Positions 1 to 5,076 of a DNA stretch of 5,615 nt are shown here, piece by piece (positions within the stretch are counted from its first letter, which is position 1; every line of letters starts with the position of its first letter). The DNA is from Actinomycetota bacterium (GTDB lineage Bacteria > Actinomycetota > Acidimicrobiia > Spongiisociales > UBA11373). Both the position numbers and the translations under genes were made by a program. The DNA is taken from positions 1-5,615 of the forward strand of contig JAUYIV010000408.1 in NCBI GenBank assembly GCA_030688105.1, given 5' to 3'. The notes under the pieces are model-generated. The model was not told the origin of the DNA. It did no database searches and saw only the letters and a list, made by a program, of their open reading frames with translations.

Positions 1-410
1 TCACGGCCCTCGAGCTCGGCGCCGACGACTACGTGACCAAGCCCTATTCGATCAGGGAGCTGTTGGCCCGGGTGCGGGCGGCCACCAGGAGGTCGTCTTC
101 GATGGCCGGGCCGGAGATGCTCTCCGTCGGCACCGCCACTCTCGATCGAGCGTCATTGCGGTTGCGCCTGCCCGGAGGGGATCACGACCTCCCCAAGAAG
201 GAGTTCGAGGTGCTCGAGCTCCTCATGGACCAGCCGGGCAGGGTGGTGCCCCGCGCCGAGTTCCTCGACCGGGTGTGGGGCTACACCTGGGTCGGCGAGA
301 CGCGCACGCTGGATCAGCACATTCGGCGTCTCCGGCGCCGTCTCGAGTCCGCTCCCGGTGCGCCCAGGATCGAGACCGTGAGAGGGGTGGGGTACAGGCT
401 GACGGAGTGA
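1..410 (+). CDS. OmpR/PhoB-family response regulator, C-terminal part (5' truncated by window edge)
   Basis: This is the C-terminal part of a two-component response regulator that binds promoter DNA once its receiver is phosphorylated. The frame is open from base 3. The first visible residues, ELGADDYVTKPYS, are the end of a receiver domain: the conserved Lys-Pro pair of beta-5, followed by helix alpha-5 (IRELLARVRAATRR). The phospho-acceptor Asp lies upstream, outside the window. After a short linker comes a full winged-helix domain (about bases 125-405). Its transactivation-loop segment is FEVLELLMDQPGRVVPR, the recognition helix begins TRTLDQHIRRLRRRLE, and the wing is ETVRGVGYRL. That domain assigns it to the OmpR/PhoB class (PhoP, MprA and RegX3 types). 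The ATG/GTG codons inside the visible part are internal. It converges on the peroxiredoxin gene. The kinase starting at 1094 on the same strand is a candidate partner, but a kinase upstream of the window is equally possible. Confidence 0.93.
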   Translation, partial: TALELGADDYVTKPYSIRELLARVRAATRRSSSMAGPEMLSVGTATLDRASLRLRLPGGDHDLPKKEFEVLELLMDQPGRVVPRAEFLDRVWGYTWVGETRTLDQHIRRLRRRLESAPGAPRIETVRGVGYRLTE

Positions 411-527
411 GCCGCTGACCCGGTGGGCCATCGGCCTTCGGCCATCGGCCATCAGCCGGATCACTTGCGACGGGGGACGGGAGACGGGCGGCGCCTCTTG
501 CGGGTAACGGGTAACGGGCAACGGCTC
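411..527. other. Convergent intergenic gap filled with heptamer repeats
   Basis: This gap lies between the stop of the response regulator and the stop of the peroxiredoxin gene, which point at each other. No gene is supported. Most of it is a degenerate period-7 repeat (see the repeat entry). There is no classic stem plus T-run terminator. The only short self-pairing is GGCC-TTC-GGCC at 433-443, a 4-bp stem. Confidence 0.7.
426..523. repeat. Degenerate period-7 tandem repeat tract
   Basis: Reading in steps of seven from 426 gives three blocks of near-identical heptamers. The first is GGCCATC (three copies) plus GGCCTTC at 426-453. The second is GACGGG followed by G, A or C at 469-489. The third is GGTAACG (two copies) plus GGCAACG at 503-523. 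Two diverged stretches (454-468 and 490-502) separate them, and the 7-base register is nearly preserved throughout. The first block is the reverse complement of a GATGGCC-type unit, so it reads in the opposite sense to the GACGGGN and TAACGGG units that follow. The tract ends four bases before the TAG of the peroxiredoxin gene. This resembles the short heptameric repeats known between genes in some bacteria; the function is unknown. Confidence 0.75.
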
Positions 528-989
528 CTAGACAATGTCCGCCAGGGCGCTCACGTAATCGGCGAACTCCCGCGCCATTCTCCGGGTCTCGGTGGCCACG
601 ATCGCCCGGACGACGCCATCCGCATCGAGCACGTATGTGCTCCGGTTGGCGGCACCGACCCGGTCGTCGAAGGTGCCATACGACATGGTGACTTCGCCGT
701 GGGGCCAGAAGTCGGACAGGACGGAGAACCCGAACGAGTTCTTCTCCGACCATGCCCGGTTGGAGAAGACGGTGTCGGTCGTGATCGCCACGACATTGGC
801 GTCGAGCCTCTGCAGGTCCGCGAGCCCATCGCGAATGGAGCACAGCTCGGCCTCACAGGTTCCGGTGAACGGGAAGGGGATGAACACGATGAGACTCTTC
901 CTCCCCTTCAGGTCGTCGAGGGACACGGTCTCACCGTCGACGTTGCGGAGGGAAAAGGCCGGTGCAGGCGAGCCGACTTCGGCGGGCAT
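528..989 (-). CDS. AhpE-like peroxiredoxin with a BCP/PrxQ-type second cysteine
   Basis: A 153-residue thioredoxin-fold peroxidase that should reduce H2O2, organic peroxides or peroxynitrite in the cytoplasm. The peroxidatic motif PxxxTxxC is present: Pro38, Thr42 and Cys45 in PFPFTGTC. The conserved active-site Arg is Arg116 in GAANRSTYVLD. The segment LSDFWPHGEVTMSYG (residues 91-105) and the Cys45/Arg116 numbering are close to mycobacterial AhpE as I remember it. A second cysteine, Cys50, lies five residues after Cys45, the spacing of the resolving cysteine in BCP/PrxQ enzymes; AhpE is normally described as one-Cys. No signal peptide or membrane segment is seen. The ATG at 989 gives a normal family length, although the bases before it (a run of C then T) offer no Shine-Dalgarno. 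It is divergent from the histidine kinase gene and convergent with the response regulator. Family membership is secure; the reductant partner (mycothiol/mycoredoxin or thioredoxin) is not visible. Confidence 0.93.
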   Translation of the reverse strand: MPAEVGSPAPAFSLRNVDGETVSLDDLKGRKSLIVFIPFPFTGTCEAELCSIRDGLADLQRLDANVVAITTDTVFSNRAWSEKNSFGFSVLSDFWPHGEVTMSYGTFDDRVGAANRSTYVLDADGVVRAIVATETRRMAREFADYVSALADIV

Positions 990-1010
990 AGGGGGGCTTT
1001 CGTTGTGGGA

Positions 1011-1026
1011 GTACCGGATCGTACCG
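1011..1026. promoter_or_regulatory. Candidate operator: GTACCG direct repeat with 10-bp period
   Basis: GTACCG occurs at 1011-1016 and again at 1021-1026, one DNA helical turn apart, between two divergent genes. OmpR-family regulators typically bind tandem direct repeats spaced about 10-11 bp, so this is a plausible site for the regulator encoded at 1-410. Only two six-base copies are seen, so chance is not excluded. Confidence 0.3.
1018..1023 (-). promoter_or_regulatory. Weak candidate -10 box for the peroxiredoxin gene
   Basis: The minus strand reads TACGAT here (pattern TAnnnT). It would place a transcript start about 20 bases before the ATG at 989. The position 17 bases upstream shows no TTGACA-like hexamer, so support is slight. 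The box lies inside the GTACCG direct repeat, so a protein bound there would block it. Confidence 0.2.
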
Positions 1027-1048
1027 AGTGGCCGGTGGCGGGTGGCGG
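1021..1048. repeat. Short period-7 repeat (GTGGCGG-type) in the divergent promoter
   Basis: Steps of seven read GTGGCCG at 1028, GTGGCGG at 1035 and GTGGCGG at 1042, preceded by a weaker GTACCGA at 1021. This is the same period as the tract at 426-523 but a different unit. Extending the kinase gene to the GTG at 1028 would translate this repeat as a Gly-rich stretch, which argues that the true start is further downstream. Confidence 0.6.
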
Positions 1049-1093
1049 GGGACGACCTCTCTCAAGCGAACGGCATTCGATCCCGATATCTCC

Positions 1094-2686
1094 ATGATGT
1101 CTCGATCGATGGACGGCCCCTCCACGGGTCGGCCTCCCGCCGCCGTGGATGGCTACGCACCCGTGCTCCGAGGGGCTGTGCTGGTGCTCGCGGTGGTCGT
1201 GCCGACGACCGCCGCCGCCCTGACGGCGCTCTCACTCGTCACCGGGGCTGGCGGGCTGCTGGCCTGGTCCTTGCTGGGATGGATCGTCGGTGGGGTCTGT
1301 GTCATCGAGGCCGGGTTGCGCCGGGCCGACATCGAGCTCATCGTGGTCGCCAGTGCGCTCGGCGTGGCGGTGACGGCTCGACTGGCCCCCCCGACGTCGG
1401 TGCCGGCGGTGGTGGCCGGCTCCGTCATGATCGCGCTGGTGCTCTTCACCATGATCGAGCGAACTCCGAGAACGGTGGTCGCCGGGGCCGTCACGGCCGC
1501 GGTGCACGGTTATACCCTGATCACCACTGCCGACGATCTGGGGGCGGTCGCCGGGGCGGGCATTCTGATCGCGGCCGGGATCGGCACGTGGCTGGTGCTC
1601 GACCGGATGGTCAACCAGATGCGCAAGGACCACAGCTCCTACCGCGAGCTCTTCGACCGGGTTCCGGTCGCGTTGTATCGGACGGGTCTCGGCGGCGCAC
1701 TCCTCGATGCCAACCCGGCTCTGGCGGAGCTGCTTGGAATGGCTCTTGAGGATCTCATCGGACGACGGGCCCAGGAGTTCTTCGTCGATGTCGACGACTT
1801 CTCGCGGCTGCGCGCCGCGATCGGCGACCGGACCGACTCGCTGACGACGGACATCCGTTTCCGACGGCCCGATGGAACCCTCATCTGGGTGCGGGACCAG
1901 ACGCGGCCGGTCACCGACGATCTGGGGCGGATCGTGTGTTTCGAAGGCGAGCTCCAGGACATCACCGAACAGCGTCGTCATCTCGACGAGCTGGAGACCT
2001 TGGTGCGGTCGAAGTCCGAGCTGATCGGTGCGGTGAGCCACGAATTGCGAACGCCGCTCACTGCGGTCGTCGGCTTCCTGGAAGTGCTCCAGTCGGGAGG
2101 CGCCGACGGCGAGCGAGTTGAACTGCTGGCCCTCGCCGCAGACCAGGCGCGCGACATCGCGGGCATCGTCGACGACCTGTTGACCGCGGCACGGCTCGAC
2201 AATCAGGAGCTGGTGGTTCAGGAATCCGCCCTCGACATCCTCGGCACCATCGATGGCGCGGTCACCTCCGTCACCGGAGGTCGTCGGGGAGAGGTCGTCG
2301 TCGCAGTCCCTCGGGGGCTGATGGCGTTCGCCGACGGCGCCCGGGTTCGGCAAGTGCTCAGGAACCTCATCGGCAACGCCATGCGGTACGGGCGGTCTCC
2401 GATAGAGGTGCGCGCCGAGGATGGCGACGGGCTCATCCATGTCGTCGTCGCCGATCACGGTCCTGAGATCTCCCCCGACGTCGTGGCGCGGATGTTCGAC
2501 GCCTTCTTCAGCGGCGCGGAGACATCGTCCCGACAGCCGAGTTCGATCGGGCTGGGCCTCGCGGTGTCGCACCGGCTTGCCCGTCTCATGGGAGGTGACC
2601 TGCGCTACGAGCGCGTCGGCAACCAGACGCAGTTCACGCTCGATCTGAGGGAGGCCTCTGTGCCGGAAATGGCGGAGAGCGCCTGA
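1094..2686 (+). CDS. Membrane PAS-domain sensor histidine kinase
   Basis: A 530-residue sensor kinase that should autophosphorylate on histidine and pass phosphate to a response regulator. About six hydrophobic helices fill residues 25-170 with almost no extracytoplasmic loops, so sensing is likely within the membrane or cytoplasmic. A PAS domain with a PAC-like tail follows (about 182-295, ending LQDITEQRRH). Next come the dimerisation/phospho-acceptor helix with His316 in SHELRTPLTAVVGFLE and the ATPase domain (about 410-520). The N box has Asn424 and Asn428 (NLIGN), the F-box-like segment is MFDAFF, and the G2 box is GLGLAVSHRLARLMGG (486 on). The G1 box reads DHGPE (454-458), lacking the usual second Gly of DxGxG. 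There is no HAMP or receiver domain. Start choice: the ATG at 1094, or the adjacent one at 1097. The GTG at 1028 would translate a repeat tract, and no start has a clear Shine-Dalgarno. It is divergent from the peroxiredoxin gene, and the regulator at 1-410 is a possible partner. Confidence 0.92.
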   Translation: MMSRSMDGPSTGRPPAAVDGYAPVLRGAVLVLAVVVPTTAAALTALSLVTGAGGLLAWSLLGWIVGGVCVIEAGLRRADIELIVVASALGVAVTARLAPPTSVPAVVAGSVMIALVLFTMIERTPRTVVAGAVTAAVHGYTLITTADDLGAVAGAGILIAAGIGTWLVLDRMVNQMRKDHSSYRELFDRVPVALYRTGLGGALLDANPALAELLGMALEDLIGRRAQEFFVDVDDFSRLRAAIGDRTDSLTTDIRFRRPDGTLIWVRDQTRPVTDDLGRIVCFEGELQDITEQRRHLDELETLVRSKSELIGAVSHELRTPLTAVVGFLEVLQSGGADGERVELLALAADQARDIAGIVDDLLTAARLDNQELVVQESALDILGTIDGAVTSVTGGRRGEVVVAVPRGLMAFADGARVRQVLRNLIGNAMRYGRSPIEVRAEDGDGLIHVVVADHGPEISPDVVARMFDAFFSGAETSSRQPSSIGLGLAVSHRLARLMGGDLRYERVGNQTQFTLDLREASVPEMAESA

Positions 2687-2699
2687 TCGACGGGCGCGT

Positions 2700-2724
2700 C
2701 CTCCCCCGTCTTCAACGGGGGAGG
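2700..2724. terminator. Bidirectional stem-loop terminator between kinase and zincin genes
   Basis: CCTCCCCCGT (2700-2709) pairs perfectly with ACGGGGGAGG (2715-2724), leaving a 5-base loop CTTCA. The 10-bp stem starts 14 bases after the kinase stop and lies between convergent genes, so it can serve both. No T-run follows on either strand, which is common in high-GC genomes but leaves termination unproven. Confidence 0.65.
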
Positions 2725-2750
2725 TGCCGAGCGGAGCGAGGCGTAGGGGG
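2700..2750. repeat. REP-like palindromic element (terminator hairpin plus second hairpin)
   Basis: Directly after the terminator stem, bases 2726-2742 form a second symmetric hairpin. GCC pairs with GGC, GC pairs with GC around a GGA loop, and the two are separated by facing GA/GA steps that could form tandem sheared G-A pairs. A G5 run at 2746-2750 could compete with the G5 of the first stem for the C5 run at 2703-2707. The two-hairpin plus alternative-pairing layout is that of dispersed REP-type elements, and similar C5/G5 elements are familiar to me from intergenic regions of GC-rich genomes. Copy number cannot be judged from one window. Confidence 0.45.
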
Positions 2751-2779
2751 CGGCTGAGACAGCGGGCGCGCACGCAGCT

Positions 2780-3847
2780 TCACAGCAATACCCGCGCCGC
2801 CCACCCCACCGGGTCGGTGAGCTCGGCCTCGTCGGGCACCATCTCCGGCCCCTCCCAGAGCCGGTCGAGGGCATCTTCACCCCACCGCCTGGCCACCTCC
2901 GCGCAGAACTCGTTGCCGAGCCGGTACTGGGCGTGCCTCAGGTCGAGGGCGACGGCCTGGTGTAGCAGCTGCTCTCCCTGCGAAGGCTCGGCTCTTCGCC
3001 GGTCGATGGCTTCGCGGACCGCGGGTGCGCTCGGAATGAGTGCGCCGGCGGCGCGCCTTATCACGTGCTCGGCATACCCCTCGACCACTGCCAGCAGGCC
3101 GCGGATCCGCCCCACCGTCTCCCCGTCGTCCTCGGGAGTGAGCAAGCCGGCGAGCCCGGTCGGCTCGTTCATCATCTGCTGAAGCGCCTCCGGATCCTGG
3201 AGAGCCTCGATCCGCCTCTCGATGCCCTCGGTGTCGAATTCCAGGCCGTCGACGTAGGCGTGGGCCAGCATCAGCAGGTGCTCGCGCACCCACGGCACCG
3301 CGAAGGACGCATGGTGGGTGACCTCGTGGAGCGCGACCCACAGCCTGGTCTCGCGGGGGTCGAGGCCGTGCTCGCGCCCGAATTCCTCGATGTTCGGCAC
3401 GACGAGCAGCGGCCCGGTCGGCGTTGCAGACGGAAGGCCGACATCGAACTGAGCGAGCACGGTCTGAGCGATGAACCCGATGGTGGCCCCCATCTGCATC
3501 CCGACCAGGGCGGGGCCCAGCGGCTGCAGCGGGGATCCCGGGTCGGAGGCCAGCTTCTCGGCCAGGGGTTCTGCCAGATAGGCAAGGGACTCGATGTTCC
3601 CACTGGCCCAGCCCCTTCGGTCCGTGACGTTCGGACTTGTTCCGGCAATCGACGGATCGAGGGGAGAGTGCTGGTCGACGAGCCGCGCCGCGGTGGCAGC
3701 CAGTTCCCGGTACTCCTCGTCGAGCCAGGGCTCGATCGGTTCGGCCTGCCCGGCGACGCTCTCCGCGATCTCGCGGGCCAGGCGCCAATTGACGGGTCCG
3801 CTCGACCGCAACAGGTCGGCGAGGCGATCGAAGATGTTGTCGGTCAC
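2780..3847 (-). CDS. Zincin_2 (DUF2342) family putative zinc metalloprotease
   Basis: A 355-residue predicted zinc-dependent metallohydrolase with no signal peptide or membrane helix, so probably cytoplasmic. The zinc motif HEVTH is at residues 174-178 (His174 and His178 as ligands, Glu175 as the general base). The downstream helix VVEGYAEHV (254-262) supplies a likely third ligand at Glu256. The regions around GPALVGMQMGATIGFIAQTVLA (partly 111-132) and PNIEEFGREHGLD (151-163) fit the DUF2342/zincin_2 family. Its members are sometimes labelled 'coenzyme F420 biosynthesis-associated', although nothing here shows an F420 role, and the substrate is unknown. The start is a GTG at 3847 preceded by GGAGG with a 4-base spacer. 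It overlaps the upstream HtrA gene stop by GTGA, so the two are co-transcribed and probably translationally coupled. It converges on the histidine kinase gene across a stem-loop. The family call is firm; proteolytic activity is inferred from the motif. Confidence 0.9.
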   Translation of the reverse strand: MTDNIFDRLADLLRSSGPVNWRLAREIAESVAGQAEPIEPWLDEEYRELAATAARLVDQHSPLDPSIAGTSPNVTDRRGWASGNIESLAYLAEPLAEKLASDPGSPLQPLGPALVGMQMGATIGFIAQTVLAQFDVGLPSATPTGPLLVVPNIEEFGREHGLDPRETRLWVALHEVTHHASFAVPWVREHLLMLAHAYVDGLEFDTEGIERRIEALQDPEALQQMMNEPTGLAGLLTPEDDGETVGRIRGLLAVVEGYAEHVIRRAAGALIPSAPAVREAIDRRRAEPSQGEQLLHQAVALDLRHAQYRLGNEFCAEVARRWGEDALDRLWEGPEMVPDEAELTDPVGWAARVLL

Positions 3848-5076
3848 ACGTCCTCCGGTCGCTCGAGGAGCAGCACCTGAAGGTCGAGGGTCTCGGAGCC
3901 GCGCACGATCGTCACGGTCACCGAATCGCCCACCCGATAGAACCGGAGACTGATCACCAGGCCGTCGAGCGTCACCACCGGCTCATCATCGAACGAGAGG
4001 ATGATGTCCCCGTCCTGCAGGCCACCGAGGTCTGCGGCGGTTCCGTCGATCACGCTCGCCACCTCCACGCCACCCGGGGCGAGTGCCCCGTCGGGCCGTT
4101 CGTCGAAATGGGTGGAGCCGCTGATGCCGAGGAACGCATGGGAGGCCGCCCCGGTCTCGATGATGTCGTCGGCCACCCGCGTCACCAGCTCGACGGGTAT
4201 GGCGAAGCCGAGGCCCTCGGCCCCGACGTCGCTCACCCCGAATGCCGTCGTGATCCCGATCAAGCGCCCTTCGGCATCGACGAGCGCCCCGCCACTCGAT
4301 CCCCGGGTGATGGGTGCGTCCGTCTGGAGCATGCCGAACAGCTGGCTGTCGATGGTCACGACGCGCCGGTTGAAAGCCGATAGGACGCCGCTGGTCACCG
4401 AAGGGCCGCCTTCCAGGCCCAGCGGGTTGCCCACGGCGATCGCCTGGTCCCCGATCGAGAGGTCGCGCGACGACCCGATCACTATGGGGGTGAGACCGAG
4501 AACCTCAACCCTCAGCACGGCGAGGTCGATGAGCGGATCGACACCGATCAGCTCGGCGGGGTACGTGCGGCCGTCGGAGAAGATCACCCGCACCTGGGCC
4601 GCGTCGCCGACGACGTGCGAGTTCGTCACGACGTGCCCCGCGGCGTTGTACACCACCCCCGACCCACTGGCCGTGGCCACGAAAGTGGTGCCCGGGGCGG
4701 CCTGGCTCACCTCGACGGTGACGATCGAGGGCAAAACCCGTTGCGCCACTGCGGCGACCGCGCTGACCTCGCCCTCGGGAGTGACGATCTGGGTCTCGAC
4801 GCGTTCGAGGATCGTCACGCCGGCAGGCGCCGGCTCGTCGTCGAGCAGCTGGGAGACGGCCAGGGCGGAGGCGGCCCCGACGATCGCAGGGACCACCACC
4901 AGCGCCACCGCCCGCCAGGCCCGGGTCCGGGGTGCCGGGGTTGGGCCGACCCCAGGGGGGATGACCGGCAGCGATGGTGTCGGATCGGCGTCGGGAGGGC
5001 GCTCGGGGAGGCGGTCGAGATCGCCTTCGGGGCCGTCCTCGCGGGTGCCCCCTGGCGGGGCGGTAGTGTCGGCCAT
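3844..5076 (-). CDS. HtrA/DegP-like membrane-anchored serine protease with PDZ domain
   Basis: A 410-residue trypsin-like protease expected to degrade or process misfolded proteins on the outer face of the membrane. Order of parts: a Pro/Asp-rich cytoplasmic tail (residues 5-52), one transmembrane helix (about 55-77, AVALVVVPAIVGAASALAVS), the protease domain (about 105-300) and a single C-terminal PDZ domain (about 314-408, GLQDGDIILSFDDEPV). The catalytic triad is complete: His154 in TNSHVV, Asp184 in DPLIDLAVL and Ser261 in GSSGGALV. The usual GNSGGPL is changed to GSSGGAL, with Ser for Asn and Ala for Pro beside the nucleophile. This is the architecture of actinobacterial HtrA/PepD proteins. 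The ATG at 5076 is chosen because an in-frame ATG at 5214 would add 46 residues read entirely antisense to moaE. There is no Shine-Dalgarno; a TAGAAT box eight bases upstream suggests a leaderless transcript. It is the first gene of an operon with the zincin gene. Confidence 0.93.
   Translation of the reverse strand: MADTTAPPGGTREDGPEGDLDRLPERPPDADPTPSLPVIPPGVGPTPAPRTRAWRAVALVVVPAIVGAASALAVSQLLDDEPAPAGVTILERVETQIVTPEGEVSAVAAVAQRVLPSIVTVEVSQAAPGTTFVATASGSGVVYNAAGHVVTNSHVVGDAAQVRVIFSDGRTYPAELIGVDPLIDLAVLRVEVLGLTPIVIGSSRDLSIGDQAIAVGNPLGLEGGPSVTSGVLSAFNRRVVTIDSQLFGMLQTDAPITRGSSGGALVDAEGRLIGITTAFGVSDVGAEGLGFAIPVELVTRVADDIIETGAASHAFLGISGSTHFDERPDGALAPGGVEVASVIDGTAADLGGLQDGDIILSFDDEPVVTLDGLVISLRFYRVGDSVTVTIVRGSETLDLQVLLLERPEDV
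3852..3856 (-). promoter_or_regulatory. Shine-Dalgarno (GGAGG) fixing the zincin GTG start
   Basis: The minus strand reads GGAGG, then ACGT, then the GTG at 3847. This is the clearest ribosome binding site in the window. It lies inside the 3' end of the HtrA coding sequence and supports the GTG start and the 4-base stop/start overlap. Confidence 0.75.
5064..5069 (+). promoter_or_regulatory. Candidate -10 box (TAGTGT) for moaE
   Basis: TAGTGT fits TAnnnT and lies five bases before the moaE ATG at 5075. Transcription would begin at about 5075-5077. That gives a leaderless message for the ATG at 5075 (a slightly tight fit) or a 13-15-base leader with GGAG for the ATG at 5090. No -35 match is seen. 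The box lies inside the HtrA coding sequence. Confidence 0.3.

Larger units (their letters stand above)
990..1093. promoter_or_regulatory. Divergent promoter region of the peroxiredoxin and histidine kinase genes
   Basis: This 104-bp stretch must hold the start signals of both divergent genes. It contains the GTACCG direct repeat (1011-1026), a weak minus-strand -10 candidate inside that repeat, and a heptamer tract (1021-1048). Neither gene has a good Shine-Dalgarno, and no convincing -35 hexamer is visible on either strand. Confidence 0.55.

Noticed and set aside
592..1749. Plus-strand 385-codon frame across the peroxiredoxin gene and the kinase start.
   Set aside because: It spans an antisense gene, a promoter region and a different frame of the kinase. 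The translation is Gly/Arg-rich with no family signature.
1232..2773. Long minus-strand open frame (513 codons) opposite the histidine kinase.
   Set aside because: It is the antisense shadow of a gene with clear kinase motifs. Its Arg/His/Pro-rich translation shows no domain, and it runs through the terminator.
2605..2880. Minus-strand 91-codon frame reading through the stem-loop at 2700-2750.
   Set aside because: It overlaps the 3' ends of two real convergent genes and translates a palindromic element; no ribosome site or motif.
4001..5074. Plus-strand frame that continues into moaE, which would make a long N-terminal extension of MoaE.
   Set aside because: The extension is antisense to the HtrA protease, whose catalytic triad and PDZ domain are intact. 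MoaE already has its normal length from 5075.
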